A stretch of 64,000 bases of DNA from Bacillota bacterium (GCA_026627065.1 JAPNUO010000003.1:62001-126000); one strand, 5' to 3'. Shown: positions 35,410 through 45,207, counted from the first letter of the stretch. The notes: generated by a model not told the origin, from the sequence alone. Numbers and translations: made by a program.

Positions 35410-35949
35410 GTGCGGACAAGAGCCGGGGAGCAGCTGGAGGTGCTGATTCAAGCCCAGGACATCCGCCAGCGCGTTGAACAGCTGGGACAGCGCATCACCT
35501 TCGATTACCAGGACAAAGACCTTATCTTAATCGGGATCTTAAAAGGGTCCTTTGTTTTTGTGGCGGATTTGGCGCGTGCCATCGACCTGCCCCTGGCCAT
35601 TGATTTTATGGCGGTGTCCTCTTATGGCATGTCCACCCAGTCGTCGGGGGTGGTGCGCATTATTAAAGATCTCGATCACAGCGTGGAGCAAAAGCATGTG
35701 CTGGTGGTTGAGGATATTGTCGACACCGGGTTGACGCTGAACTACATTTACGGCCATGTCAAAGCGCGCGGCGCCGCCTCCGTCAAAATTTGCGCCTTGT
35801 TGGACAAGGTATCGCGGCGCCAGGTCGCGGTTCCCGTGCATTACAAAGGGTTTGAAATTCCCGACGAGTTCGTGGTGGGGTACGGTTTGGACGTCGAAGA
35901 ACGCTACCGCAACTTGGCCGATGTGTGCCGGGTGGTTCGGACATCATGA
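35410..35949 (+). CDS. hpt: Hypoxanthine phosphoribosyltransferase
   Basis: A 179-residue salvage enzyme making IMP or GMP from hypoxanthine or guanine and PRPP. It has LILIGILKGSFVFVADLARA, IDFMAVSSYGM, the PRPP loop HVLVVEDIVDTGLTLNYI and the base-recognition end KGFEIPDEFVVGYGLDVEER (part), with DEFVVGYGLD typical of HPRT. GTG start. It overlaps guaA by four bases (ATGA), so salvage and GMP synthesis are made together. Confidence 0.94.
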   Translation: MRTRAGEQLEVLIQAQDIRQRVEQLGQRITFDYQDKDLILIGILKGSFVFVADLARAIDLPLAIDFMAVSSYGMSTQSSGVVRIIKDLDHSVEQKHVLVVEDIVDTGLTLNYIYGHVKARGAASVKICALLDKVSRRQVAVPVHYKGFEIPDEFVVGYGLDVEERYRNLADVCRVVRTS

Positions 35950-37469
35950 CCCAGCGCGTGCTTGTCCTCGACTTTGGAGCCCAGTACAACCAGCTTATTG
36001 CTCGCCGCGTGCGGGAGGCCGGGGTGTTTTCGGAAATCGTGCCCGGCACTCTACCGGCGGCCGCGATCCGCGCGAAAGAGCCGCAAGCCCTGATCTTGTC
36101 CGGGGGGCCGGCCAGTGTGTTTGAACCGGGCGCGCCTTCCCCGGATCCTGCCATTTTCGAGTTAGGCCTGCCTATTTTAGGTATTTGCTACGGGATGCAG
36201 CTCATGGCCAAAATGCTGGGGGGCGCCGTCGAGCCCGCAACCGACCGCGAGTACGGGCGGGCGGAAATGACCGTCCTCCAAGAATCTCTGCTGCTCGAGG
36301 GCTTTCAGAGTCCGGCAGTGGTGTGGATGAGCCACGGCGACAGGGTCCGGGCGGCGCCGCCGGGATTTCAGGTGTTGGCCTCTACGCCGCGCACGCCCAT
36401 TGCCGCCTTTGCGCACCCCCAGCGCCAGTGGTGGGCCGTGCAGTTTCACCCGGAGGTTCACCATACACCGGACGGCATGCTTGTCTTTCGCAACTTTTTG
36501 TTGAAGATTGCGGGGTTGTCTCCGGACTGGCGGCCTACTGCCTTTCTCGAGTCAGCGATTCGCGAAATCCAGGAACGGGTGGGCCCGGATCGCGCCCTGG
36601 TGGCATTGTCGGGCGGTGTCGACTCCGCGGTTGCCGCCGCTATCGCCCGCCAGGCCATCGGCCCCCAGTTGTCGGCCGTGTTAATCGATCACGGGTTGAT
36701 GCGGGCTGGCGAAGTGGAGGAGGTTCGGCGAGCCTTCGCGGACATTGATTTGCATGTGGTGAACGCGGCGCCTCAGTTTTTTCGCGCGCTGTCTGGCATT
36801 AGCGATCCGGAGCAAAAGCGCAAAATCATTGGGCGGGAGTTCATTCGGGCCTTCGAGCAGGCGCAGGAGGCGGTGGGCTCTTGCCCCGTGCTGATTCAGG
36901 GGACCGTGTATCCTGACGTCATCGAATCCGGAAACTTCGGGGGAGCGCGGACGATCAAGTCCCATCACAACGTGGGAGGACTCCCGGAGGACGTGACGTT
37001 TCGCATTGTGGAGCCGCTGCGCTGGCTTTTCAAAGACGAGGTGCGACAGATCGGGGAGGAACTCGGATTGCCCCCGGCTTTGGTCTGGCGTCAACCCTTT
37101 CCGGGCCCCGGCCTCGCGGTGCGGGTGCTTGGCCCGGTGACTGAAGAAAAAGTGCGCGTCGTGCGGGAGGCCGACCGCATTGTGCGCGAGGAGTTGGCGC
37201 AAGCGGGTCTCGAGCGCCAAATATGGCAAGCCTTTGCCGTCCTGTTGGACGTCCGCGCGGTGGGCGTCATGGGCGATGATCGCACCTACGGCTATGCGGT
37301 GGCGGTGCGCGCGGTCGACAGCGAGGACGGAATGACGGCTGACTGGGTGCGCCTCCCCTATCCCGTGCTCGACCGAATTGCCCATCGAATCGTGGGCGAA
37401 GTGCCCGAGGTCAATCGCGTCGTCTATGACGTCACCTCGAAACCCCCCGGAACCATTGAATGGGAATAG
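35946..37469 (+). CDS. guaA: GMP synthase (glutamine-hydrolysing)
   Basis: A 507-residue enzyme converting XMP to GMP. The glutaminase domain has VLDFGAQYNQLIARRVREAG and the nucleophile in GICYGMQ, with VQFHPEVHHT supplying His and Glu. The ATP-pyrophosphatase domain has the P-loop ALSGGVDSAVAAAI, and the C-terminal dimerisation domain ends VNRVVYDVTSKPPGTIEWE. ATG 35946 overlaps the hpt stop. A good terminator follows, so it ends this transcript. Confidence 0.96.
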   Translation: MTQRVLVLDFGAQYNQLIARRVREAGVFSEIVPGTLPAAAIRAKEPQALILSGGPASVFEPGAPSPDPAIFELGLPILGICYGMQLMAKMLGGAVEPATDREYGRAEMTVLQESLLLEGFQSPAVVWMSHGDRVRAAPPGFQVLASTPRTPIAAFAHPQRQWWAVQFHPEVHHTPDGMLVFRNFLLKIAGLSPDWRPTAFLESAIREIQERVGPDRALVALSGGVDSAVAAAIARQAIGPQLSAVLIDHGLMRAGEVEEVRRAFADIDLHVVNAAPQFFRALSGISDPEQKRKIIGREFIRAFEQAQEAVGSCPVLIQGTVYPDVIESGNFGGARTIKSHHNVGGLPEDVTFRIVEPLRWLFKDEVRQIGEELGLPPALVWRQPFPGPGLAVRVLGPVTEEKVRVVREADRIVREELAQAGLERQIWQAFAVLLDVRAVGVMGDDRTYGYAVAVRAVDSEDGMTADWVRLPYPVLDRIAHRIVGEVPEVNRVVYDVTSKPPGTIEWE

Positions 37470-37477
37470 CTGAAATC

Positions 37478-37512
37478 ACCGGCATCAGGGCAGGGCCCCG
37501 ATGCCGGTTTTT
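37478..37512 (+). terminator. Intrinsic terminator after guaA
   Basis: ACCGGCATC pairs with GATGCCGGT over a 13-base loop, followed by TTTTT. Separates guaA from the purine operon. Confidence 0.88.
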
Positions 37513-37603
37513 GCCTTCCATCGTCTAGCTTGCCGCACATCACCTGCATTGCATGAATTTTGTACGATTGACGCACCAATATGGTCACTCACCCTAGGAT
37601 TTT

Positions 37604-37640
37604 GCGAACGTTTCATGTACAATGATTGTAAAACGTTCGG
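37604..37640 (+). promoter_or_regulatory. Pair of PurR boxes in front of the purine operon
   Basis: GCGAACGTTT (37604-37613) and AAACGTTCGG (37631-37640) face each other with a 17-base spacer. Bacillus PurR binds exactly such inverted CCGAACATT-type boxes with 16-17 bases between them and is released by PRPP. A TACAAT (37618-37623) in the spacer may be the -10, so bound PurR would cover the promoter. The purR gene is not in the window. Confidence 0.8.
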
Positions 37641-37657
37641 AAAAAGGAGAGAGCGCC

Positions 37658-38986
37658 ATGATTGCGCGGTATACACGTCCCGTCATGAAGGCGCTATGGT
37701 CAGATCAGACCCGGTACGAGCGATGGCTCACGGTGGAGATCCTGGCTGTGGAAGCTTGGGAAGCTTTAGGGCAGATTCCCCGCGGGGTTGCTGAGCGTCT
37801 AAGGGCCTCCGCGCGGGTAGATGCCGAAAGGGTGGCGGAATACGAAGCGCGTTACCACCACGATGTCCTTGCCTTTATTAGCGCGGTGGCTGAAACGGTG
37901 GCTCCGGACGACGCCAAATATATTCATTTTGGCCTGACGTCCACCGACGTGGTTGATACCGCGCTAGCCTCGCTGGTGACAGAAGCCCTGGACATAGTCT
38001 GCCAGGATGTGGTGGAGCTGCGCCGGGCTGTCAGGGAACGGGCCCTCAACACGCGGCACGTGCCTGTCGTCGGACGGACCCACGGCATGCATGCCGAACC
38101 CACCAGCCACGGACTCAAATGGGCCCTCTGGTGGCTGGAGCTCGGGCGGGACTTGGAGCGGCTCCGTCGCGCGCGCGACACCATGGCGGTGATGAAAATC
38201 TCCGGGGCAGTGGGGAATTATGCCAACCTTCCCCCGTTTATCGAGGAGTACGTCGGCCAGCGCATGGGGCTAACCCCGGCGCCCTTGTCGACGCAGGTTC
38301 TGCAGCGCGATCGCCATGCCGAGGTGGTGGCCGCGCTTGCCATCTTGGCGGGCACTCTGGACAAGATGGCGACGGAAATCCGGCTGTCGCAGCGCACCGA
38401 GGTGGGCGAGCTGGAGGAGCCGTTTTCGAGTGGCCAACGGGGATCTTCGGCCATGCCCCACAAGAAAAACCCCATCCGCTGCGAGCAAATCTCGGGACTC
38501 AGCCGGCTCATGCGCGGTTACGTCGTGCCCGCGCTGGAGGACATGCCTCTCTGGTATGAGCGGGATATTTCCCATTCGTCGGTGGAGCGCGTTTTGCTGC
38601 CAGACGCGACGACGTTGGCCGATTACTTGGTGACTCAGATGACGCGCATCGTCAAGGGGCTCGTCATCCACGAAGACCGCATGCGCCAAAATCTAGCCAT
38701 GACTGGAGGCCTGGTGTTTTCCGGCAAAGTCCTCTTGGCCTTGGTGGAGCGCGGAATGAGCCGCGATGAGGCTTACGATGTGGTGCAGCGCCACGCGATG
38801 GCGGCGAGCCAAGATCCGCGCCAATCGTTTCGCGAACGGTTGATGCAGGATCCCGACGTGCAGCGGCGGTTGAGCGCGGAGGAACTGGAGCGATTGTTCG
38901 ATGTCGAGCCCTATCTCCGGGAAGTGGACCGGATCTTTGAGCGCATCGGGATTGAGCAAGGGGAAGAAGAGGAGGGGCGCCGATGA
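37658..38986 (+). CDS. purB: Adenylosuccinate lyase
   Basis: A 442-residue fumarase-superfamily enzyme acting twice in purine synthesis, on SAICAR and on adenylosuccinate. IARYTRPVMKALWSDQTRYE starts it; HFGLTSTDVVDTA, GRTHGMHAEPTSHGLKWALW and the signature loop SSAMPHKKNPIRCEQISGLS carry the catalytic residues. AAGGAGAG before ATG 37658 fixes the start. It is the first gene of the ten-gene pur operon, directly after the PurR boxes, and overlaps purC by four bases. Confidence 0.96.
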   Translation: MIARYTRPVMKALWSDQTRYERWLTVEILAVEAWEALGQIPRGVAERLRASARVDAERVAEYEARYHHDVLAFISAVAETVAPDDAKYIHFGLTSTDVVDTALASLVTEALDIVCQDVVELRRAVRERALNTRHVPVVGRTHGMHAEPTSHGLKWALWWLELGRDLERLRRARDTMAVMKISGAVGNYANLPPFIEEYVGQRMGLTPAPLSTQVLQRDRHAEVVAALAILAGTLDKMATEIRLSQRTEVGELEEPFSSGQRGSSAMPHKKNPIRCEQISGLSRLMRGYVVPALEDMPLWYERDISHSSVERVLLPDATTLADYLVTQMTRIVKGLVIHEDRMRQNLAMTGGLVFSGKVLLALVERGMSRDEAYDVVQRHAMAASQDPRQSFRERLMQDPDVQRRLSAEELERLFDVEPYLREVDRIFERIGIEQGEEEEGRR

Positions 38987-39681
38987 AGTTGCTGTACGAA
39001 GGGAAGGCCAAGCGCGTCTATGAAGGTTCGGAGCCGGGGCGCGTGCGCATGGAGTTTAAGGATTCGGCCACCGCGTTTAACGGCCAAAAGCGCGCCGAAA
39101 TTGCCGGCAAAGGGGTGGTTAACGCGGCGGTGACGGCGCGCATTTTTCAGTGGCTGGGCGGCCAGGGGATCGAGACGCACTTCCTGGAGCAGATCGATGA
39201 CCGCACTCTCGACGTCGAGCGGCTGACCATGATTGGATTGGAAGTCGTGGTGCGCAATTGGGTGGCCGGCTCGCTTGCCCAGCGCACTGGGCTTCCGGAG
39301 GGCACGCCCATCGAGGTGCCGGTGGTGGAATTCTATTACAAAAACGATGCGCTGGGCGATCCCTTGCTGAACGACGACCACATTCGCCTGTTGGGCGTGG
39401 CCAGCCCGGATTTGGTGGCGCGCCTCCGGCAACAAGCGCTGCGGGTCAATCAGCTGCTGGTGCCGTTTTTCCGCCAACGTCGTCTGATACTGGTCGATTT
39501 CAAGCTCGAATTTGGCTGGAGCCCGAGCGGCGCGCTGAAATTGGGCGACGAAATTTCGCCGGATACCTGCCGATTGTGGGACGAGGCCACGCGGGAGCGG
39601 TTGGATAAAGATCGGTTTCGGCGGGACTTGGGCGGCGTGGAAGAAGCGTACCAAGAAATCTACCGGCGGGTGATGGCGTAA
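38983..39681 (+). CDS. purC: Phosphoribosylaminoimidazole-succinocarboxamide synthase
   Basis: A 232-residue ATP-dependent enzyme joining aspartate to CAIR to form SAICAR. The family blocks LLYEGKAKRVYE, KDSATAFNGQKRAEIAGKGV, VVVRNWVAGSLAQRTG, FYYKNDALGDPLLNDDHIRL and LVDFKLEFG, plus DEISPDTCRLWD, are all present. ATGA overlap with purB and a one-base TAATG overlap with purS. Confidence 0.96.
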   Translation: MKLLYEGKAKRVYEGSEPGRVRMEFKDSATAFNGQKRAEIAGKGVVNAAVTARIFQWLGGQGIETHFLEQIDDRTLDVERLTMIGLEVVVRNWVAGSLAQRTGLPEGTPIEVPVVEFYYKNDALGDPLLNDDHIRLLGVASPDLVARLRQQALRVNQLLVPFFRQRRLILVDFKLEFGWSPSGALKLGDEISPDTCRLWDEATRERLDKDRFRRDLGGVEEAYQEIYRRVMA

Positions 39682-39932
39682 TGGCGCAATTTCGCGCAAC
39701 GGTCGTGGTGACCTTGCAGCCGGACGTGCTAGACCCCGCGGGCGACGCCACCGCGCAAGTCTTGCGGCACATGGGCTACCGCGTGGCCGACGTGCGGATT
39801 GGAAAGTCTATCGAAGTGAGATTAGAGGCCGAGGACCGGGCTGAGGCCCAAGCGCTCGCGCACAAAATGGCCGCATCGCTGTTGGCCAATCCCGTCATGG
39901 AGACGTTTTCTGTGCAGGTGGAGGAGCTATGA
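39681..39932 (+). CDS. purS: Phosphoribosylformylglycinamidine synthase subunit PurS
   Basis: An 83-residue protein linking PurL and PurQ in the three-part FGAM synthase of Firmicutes. ATVVVTLQPDVLDPAGDATA and VLRHMGYRVADVRIGKSIEV, then LLANPVMETFSVQVEEL, match the PurS fold. It starts within the purC stop and overlaps purQ by four bases. Confidence 0.93.
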   Translation: MAQFRATVVVTLQPDVLDPAGDATAQVLRHMGYRVADVRIGKSIEVRLEAEDRAEAQALAHKMAASLLANPVMETFSVQVEEL

Positions 39933-40630
39933 GGGTCGCAGTGGTGACGTTTCCTGGATCCAATTGCGATGACGATACCGTGCGGGCACTCACGGCTTTG
40001 GGCGTGTCTCCCGTGCGGGTGGGACATCGGGCGCAGGATCTCAGCACGGTCGACGCCGCGATTTTGCCGGGTGGCTTTTCCTATGGCGACTATTTGCGGG
40101 GTGGCGCCCTGGCGGCGCAGGCCCCGGTCATCGAGAGTCTTCGAGCGGAAGTGGCGTCCCGGCAGCTTCCGGTGCTGGGCATCTGCAACGGGTTTCAGAT
40201 TCTGGCGGAGGCGCGCTTGCTGCCGGGGGCGCTGCGGCCCAACCGCCAGGGCACTTTTCGTTCGGCTTGGCAAACGATCCGGGTGACGCGCGCGTCGCCG
40301 CTTTTTTGGGGACTGGAGGAGGGTGAGCTCTTGCGCTTGCCCATTGCTCACGGCGAAGGCGCCTATTATCTCCCGCCCGGGCAGTTAGCCGCAGTGTTCG
40401 GCAACGATCAGGCCTGGCTTCAGTATGTGTCGGAGGACGGCTTGCTGCACACCGAGGCCAACCCCAACGGCTCCGTCGCCAACCTGGCCGGCGTGATCGT
40501 CGGCTCGGTGGCGGGGTTGATGCCGCATCCGGAACGGGCGATGGCCGACTACTTGGGATCGGCGGATGGCGCCCGCCTTCTCCAGGCTTGGTTGTCAGGA
40601 ATCAGTCGGAGGGATGGCCATGCGCGCTAG
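39929..40630 (+). CDS. purQ: Phosphoribosylformylglycinamidine synthase, glutaminase subunit PurQ
   Basis: A 233-residue class I glutamine amidotransferase that feeds ammonia to PurL. VVTFPGSNCDDDTVRA opens it, GGFSYGDYLRGGALAA contributes the oxyanion loop, GICNGFQILAEARLLPG has the nucleophilic Cys and LMPHPERAM the His/Glu pair. It overlaps the purL start by 11 bases. Confidence 0.95.
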   Translation: MRVAVVTFPGSNCDDDTVRALTALGVSPVRVGHRAQDLSTVDAAILPGGFSYGDYLRGGALAAQAPVIESLRAEVASRQLPVLGICNGFQILAEARLLPGALRPNRQGTFRSAWQTIRVTRASPLFWGLEEGELLRLPIAHGEGAYYLPPGQLAAVFGNDQAWLQYVSEDGLLHTEANPNGSVANLAGVIVGSVAGLMPHPERAMADYLGSADGARLLQAWLSGISRRDGHAR

Positions 40631-42806
40631 CGATGTGGGGCTGACGGATGCCGAATATGCGGAGATTTGCCGCCTGATGGGCCGCGCGCCCAACGCGTTA
40701 GAGCTCGGGCTCTTTGGCGCCCTCTGGTCGGAGCATTGTAGTTACAAAAACTCGCGCGCGCTGCTCCGGCGCTTGCCGCACGAAGGTCCCGACGTCGTGG
40801 CCGGCCCCGGCGGCAATGCCGGGGTGGTGCGGCTGACCGACAGCTGGGAAGTGGCGTTTAAAATCGAAAGCCACAATCATCCTTCCTACGTCGAACCGGT
40901 GCAAGGGGCGGCCACCGGGGTGGGGGGCATTCTTCGCGACATTATCGCCATGGGCGCACGGCCCATCGCGGTGGCCGATTTGCTGCGCTTTGGCACCGAT
41001 GTGCACAGCCATCACCTTCGCCAAGGGGTGGTGCGGGGGATCGGGTTATACGGGAACGCCATTGGGATTCCCACGGTCACCGGCGATCTCGCCTATTCCG
41101 ACACGTATGCCACCAACCCGCTGGTGAACGTCCTGGCCGTGGGGCTGCGCCGCCCGGAGCACGCCATTGGCGCCAGCACCGCAAAACCCGGGCAGCTTTT
41201 GGTGCTGCTGGGCCAGCGCACGGGACGGGACGGCATTCACGGCGCCAGTTTGCTGGCTTCTCAGGATTTTCACGGGTCGGAGCACGACAGTATGCGGCCC
41301 ACGGTGCAAGTGGGCGACCCCTTTCTAGGCAAGCTGCTCATGGAGGTCACCCTGACGGCGGTCGAGCGTGGCTGGGTGGGAGCGCTGCAGGATCTGGGCG
41401 CGGCCGGCCTCACCTCCGCCGTGGCCGAGCTGTCGGAGAGTTCAGGCGTGGGTGCCACCCTCTGGCTGGATCGCGTGCCACTGCGCCAAGCCGCGATGAC
41501 ACCGTACGAGATTATGCTGTCGGAAACCCAAGAGCGCATGCTGATGGCCATTGACGCGGACCGCTGGGACGATCTCAAGGCTTTGGCAGACGAGCAGGAG
41601 ATTTTGGCGACGGTGATTGGCGTGGTGGAGCCAGGGGAGATGATTCGCCTCCTTTGGCAGTCCGAGGTGCACGCCGAGGTCTCCGCGCGCTGGCTGGTGC
41701 GCGGTTGTCCCCGCCGCGAGGTGACCGACGAGGAATGGGAAGGCTTTCGACGTCCGGTTCCTCGGCCCCGCGTGCAGGCCGTCGCGCCGGGGCGCGGGGG
41801 TGCGCGTGATCTGAAATCCCTGCTTCTTGACGTGCTGGCTCACCCTGACGTGCGCGATCGGGCGTTCATCTACCAGCAATATGATTCCACGATTCAAACC
41901 CGCACGGTCTGGGGACCGGAGCACGACGTCGCGGTACTGAAGCTGCACGAGGAGCCGGTGGGAGTGGTGCTCAGTGTGTTCGGGACCGGTCAATGGGCAA
42001 GCGTGGACCCCTACGCGGGGGCGGCCGCAGCGGTGATTCACGCGGTCAGCCGCCTTGCCGCATTGGGGGCGGAGTGCCTTGGGATCACCGACGGGATTAA
42101 CGCCGGCAATCCGGACAAAGCGGAGAGCTTTGGACAGCTGGGAGGCTTGGTGGCCGGGGTGGCCGATGCCGCACGGGCGCTTGGGATTCCCGTCACCGGC
42201 GGCAACGTCTCGCTTCACAATGAGACCGCTGGCGAGCCCATTTGGCCTACAGTGATGATTGGGGCCGTCGGGCGGCTGGCTGACGCCGCGCATCCGGTGG
42301 CGGACGTGGTTCGGGAGGCTGGCGCGCGGCTTTACCTCCTGAATCCCGCCCCGCTCGATTTAGGCGGGTCGGTGGTGGAAAGCCTGGCCGGCGGGGCATC
42401 GCCCTATTCTCTCGGGCCTCTGGCCGACTACCGCCGGGCCCTGGATGCCATGAGTCAAAGCGTGCGGAGCGGGTTAGTGGAGGCGGTACGGGTCGTTGGC
42501 CGCGGAGGGCTGGCTGCGGCGCTGGTGCGCCTGTTGCTGCCGGCACCGCCGTCGCTTGGCATCGCCGTGACCCTTGACGAGGACACAGACGACGCGAAGC
42601 GGGGCCGTCTTTTCAACGAGGGCGTGGGCCAATGGGTCGTCGCGCTGAGGCCAACGTGCGAGCCCGCCTTTCTTCGCCTCTGTGAGGCGGCTCAGGTGCC
42701 GGTGTGCCGCCTGGGGGCGGTGACCGACGTGGCAGCGCTGAGCATCGATGGGCGGGTGCAGTGGACCCGCGCCGAATTGCTGGCTGCCTGGCGCCCGCTG
42801 GGTTAG
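40620..42806 (+). CDS. purL: Phosphoribosylformylglycinamidine synthase subunit PurL (small type)
   Basis: A 728-residue synthetase subunit, the small form that needs separate PurS and PurQ. It has two tandem AIRS-like halves: GLFGALWSEHCSYKNSRALL, ESHNHPSYVEPVQGAATGVG and GLTSAVAELSESSGVGATLW in the first, and ITDGINAGNPDKAESFGQLG plus TGGNVSLHNE in the second. ATG 40620 is chosen because the CGGAGGG at 40607-40613 is six bases away; ATG 40614 touches it. Followed by purF after 15 bases. Confidence 0.95.
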   Translation: MRASDVGLTDAEYAEICRLMGRAPNALELGLFGALWSEHCSYKNSRALLRRLPHEGPDVVAGPGGNAGVVRLTDSWEVAFKIESHNHPSYVEPVQGAATGVGGILRDIIAMGARPIAVADLLRFGTDVHSHHLRQGVVRGIGLYGNAIGIPTVTGDLAYSDTYATNPLVNVLAVGLRRPEHAIGASTAKPGQLLVLLGQRTGRDGIHGASLLASQDFHGSEHDSMRPTVQVGDPFLGKLLMEVTLTAVERGWVGALQDLGAAGLTSAVAELSESSGVGATLWLDRVPLRQAAMTPYEIMLSETQERMLMAIDADRWDDLKALADEQEILATVIGVVEPGEMIRLLWQSEVHAEVSARWLVRGCPRREVTDEEWEGFRRPVPRPRVQAVAPGRGGARDLKSLLLDVLAHPDVRDRAFIYQQYDSTIQTRTVWGPEHDVAVLKLHEEPVGVVLSVFGTGQWASVDPYAGAAAAVIHAVSRLAALGAECLGITDGINAGNPDKAESFGQLGGLVAGVADAARALGIPVTGGNVSLHNETAGEPIWPTVMIGAVGRLADAAHPVADVVREAGARLYLLNPAPLDLGGSVVESLAGGASPYSLGPLADYRRALDAMSQSVRSGLVEAVRVVGRGGLAAALVRLLLPAPPSLGIAVTLDEDTDDAKRGRLFNEGVGQWVVALRPTCEPAFLRLCEAAQVPVCRLGAVTDVAALSIDGRVQWTRAELLAAWRPLG

Positions 42807-42821
42807 GGAGGAGGGGAGCGG

Positions 42822-44192
42822 ATGACCGGCGACGATCTTCGCGAAGCCTGCGGCGTCTTTGGAATTTGGCAGGACCCCGCTGCCTTTACCAAAGCTTACT
42901 GGGGAGCGTTTAGCCTCCAACATCGCGGTCAGGAGAGCGCCGGGGTGGCCGTGATGAACGAGGGAAAGATTGCGGTGGCCAAAGGCATGGGTTTGTTGCA
43001 AGACGCCGTGAAGTTGGACGCCGCCCTCCGAGGTTCGGCGGCCATCAGCCACGTGCGCTACTCGACCACCGGCGAATCCTCTGCCATGAACGCCCAGCCG
43101 TTGTTAATGCATACGCGGTTTGGGCCCTTGGCCTTGGCCCACAACGGCAACCTGGTCAATCACGAGCGCCTCCGACGCCAATTGGAAGCAGAGGGCGCGA
43201 TTTTTCAGGGGACCAGCGACAGCGAGGTGCTGGCGCACTTGGTGGCGCGCCGCCCCGAATCTGACCTGGCCACGGCGCTCAAGGAGGCCGCGCGCCAGCT
43301 CAGCGGGGGCTTTGCCTTTGTCGTCCTGAGCCGCGAGGGGGTGTTTGGGATCCGCGATCCTTTGGGGATTCGGCCGCTGGTGCTCGGCCGCATTCCCGGC
43401 GGCGCCTGGGTGCTGGCGTCGGAAACCTGTGCGTTTGACATGGTCGGGGCCCACATGATGCGGGAGGTGGAGCCGGGAGAGTTGGTGCGGATAACCGCGT
43501 CGGGCGTCGAAAGCGTTCGCTTTGCCGAGAGAATGGCGGAGCGCGCGTGCGCGTTTGAGGTGATTTACTTTGCGCGGCCGGACTCGCTGGCTCAGGGGGA
43601 ATCCATGCACCTTAAGCGGCGCCTCCTCGGCAAACAGTTGGCCTTGGAGGCACCTGCGCCGGCCGACGTGGTGGTGGGGGTGCCGGATTCCAGCTTGCCG
43701 GCGGCGATGGGTTACGCGGAAGCCTCGGGCCTTCCGTTTGATTTCGGTCTGGTGAAAAACCGTTACATTGCCCGCACCTTTATTGCCCCGGATCCCGAAT
43801 GGCGCGCGCAGGGCGTGCAGCTCAAATTGTCGGCGGTCAAAGAGGTGGTGGAAGGCCGCCGGGTGGCTCTCATCGACGATAGCCTGGTGCGCGGGACGAC
43901 CTCTCGGCACATTGTGCGCCTCCTGCGGAGCGCCGGGGCCAAAGAGGTGCACATGCGCATCGCGTCGCCGCCGTATCGGGATCCCTGCCATTACGGGATC
44001 GACACCTCGCGGGCGGGCGAGTTGGCTGCGCGCCACTTGAGCTTAGAGGCCCTGACGGCGCGCGTTGGTGCGGACTCGCTGGCGTTTTTGTCGCCGGAGG
44101 GCTTGATGGCGGCGCTGGGGTCGGACCGGTGGTGCTTGGCGTGTTTTGGCCGCGGTTATCCCGTCCCGGTAGAGGAGGAAGAGGATGGCTAA
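42822..44192 (+). CDS. purF: Amidophosphoribosyltransferase, [4Fe-4S] type
   Basis: A 456-residue enzyme for the first step, PRPP to phosphoribosylamine. Cys10 follows a nine-residue propeptide (MTGDDLREA) and would become the N-terminal nucleophile after cleavage. The PRPP loop is VALIDDSLVRGTTSRHIVRL. Four Cys fit the iron-sulfur ligands of the Bacillus enzyme: one in RACAFEVIYFARPDS, one in DPCHYGID, and the pair WCLACFG at the end, so oxygen-dependent inactivation is likely. Overlaps purM by eight bases. Confidence 0.95.
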   Translation: MTGDDLREACGVFGIWQDPAAFTKAYWGAFSLQHRGQESAGVAVMNEGKIAVAKGMGLLQDAVKLDAALRGSAAISHVRYSTTGESSAMNAQPLLMHTRFGPLALAHNGNLVNHERLRRQLEAEGAIFQGTSDSEVLAHLVARRPESDLATALKEAARQLSGGFAFVVLSREGVFGIRDPLGIRPLVLGRIPGGAWVLASETCAFDMVGAHMMREVEPGELVRITASGVESVRFAERMAERACAFEVIYFARPDSLAQGESMHLKRRLLGKQLALEAPAPADVVVGVPDSSLPAAMGYAEASGLPFDFGLVKNRYIARTFIAPDPEWRAQGVQLKLSAVKEVVEGRRVALIDDSLVRGTTSRHIVRLLRSAGAKEVHMRIASPPYRDPCHYGIDTSRAGELAARHLSLEALTARVGADSLAFLSPEGLMAALGSDRWCLACFGRGYPVPVEEEEDG

Positions 44193-45207
44193 TTCCGAGA
44201 ACGATTTGCATGAATTCACGTATGAAAAGGCGGGCGTGAGCATCGAACGGGGACAGGCGGCGGTGGAGGCGCTGAAGCCGTGGGCGGCCCTGACTCGGCG
44301 TCCGGAAGTGATTGACGACATTGGGGGGTTTGCGGGGGCCTTTCGGCTCGGCGATACCGAGCTCTTGGCGGGGGCTGACGGTGTGGGCAGCAAGATTCTT
44401 CTGGCGGAAGCGATGAACCGCTACGACACCATTGGCATCGACTTGGTGGCGATGAACGTGAACGACGTGCTGGCGGCCGGCGGCGAACCGCTGTTCTTTC
44501 TTGACTACATCGCCATGGGGCGGGTGCTGCCGGATCGGGTGGCGGCGTTGGTCAAAGGCATGGCCGAGGGATGCCGGGACGCCGGTTGCGCCCTCTTGGG
44601 GGGTGAGACGGCCGAAATGCCCGATGTGTACGCGGCGGACGCCTGCGATCTGTCCGGCTTTGCGGTGGGCCGGCGGCGGTGGAGACAGCCCGCTCCCATT
44701 CAAGCCCATGATGTGGTCGTCGGCTTGGTCAGTTCCGGATTTCACGCCAATGGTTTTCAGCTCATTCGGCGCATTGTCCAAACCGTCGGGGTGGCGTGGG
44801 AGGCCTGCCTGGAGGAGCTGAACGGTCAGTCCTTGGGCACGGTACTGTTGACGCCCACCCGCATTTACGTGCGCGCGGTGATGGCGCTGTGGGACCAGGT
44901 GCCGGTCAAAGCCATGGCGCACATTACCGGCGGCGGCCTTGTCGAAAACGTGCCGCGCACTTTGGGCCGCTGGGGGGCGGTGTTGCACTGGGACAGCTGG
45001 CCGCACCCCGCCGTGATGACCCTGATTCAGCAGTGGGGCCGGTTAGATCAGCGGGAAATGGTGCGGACATTCAACGGGGGCATCGGGTTTACCGTAGTGG
45101 TTGAGCCCGGCGCCGTGGACGACACCTTGGCCGTGCTGCGGTCGCACGGTGTCGACGCTTATCCCATCGGCGAAATTGTGCCGGAGCCAGGCGTGGTGGT
45201 GCGATGA
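44185..45207 (+). CDS. purM: Phosphoribosylformylglycinamidine cyclo-ligase
   Basis: A 340-residue AIR synthetase. It shows TYEKAGVSIERGQAAVEALK, LLAGADGVGSKILLAEAMNR, DLVAMNVNDVLAAGGEPLFF, LLGGETAEMPDVYAADACDL and the C-terminal MVRTFNGGIGFTVVVEPG (Met replaced in the usual MFRVFNMGIGM motif). It closes the imidazole ring to give AIR. Four-base overlap with purN. Confidence 0.95.
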   Translation: MANSENDLHEFTYEKAGVSIERGQAAVEALKPWAALTRRPEVIDDIGGFAGAFRLGDTELLAGADGVGSKILLAEAMNRYDTIGIDLVAMNVNDVLAAGGEPLFFLDYIAMGRVLPDRVAALVKGMAEGCRDAGCALLGGETAEMPDVYAADACDLSGFAVGRRRWRQPAPIQAHDVVVGLVSSGFHANGFQLIRRIVQTVGVAWEACLEELNGQSLGTVLLTPTRIYVRAVMALWDQVPVKAMAHITGGGLVENVPRTLGRWGAVLHWDSWPHPAVMTLIQQWGRLDQREMVRTFNGGIGFTVVVEPGAVDDTLAVLRSHGVDAYPIGEIVPEPGVVVR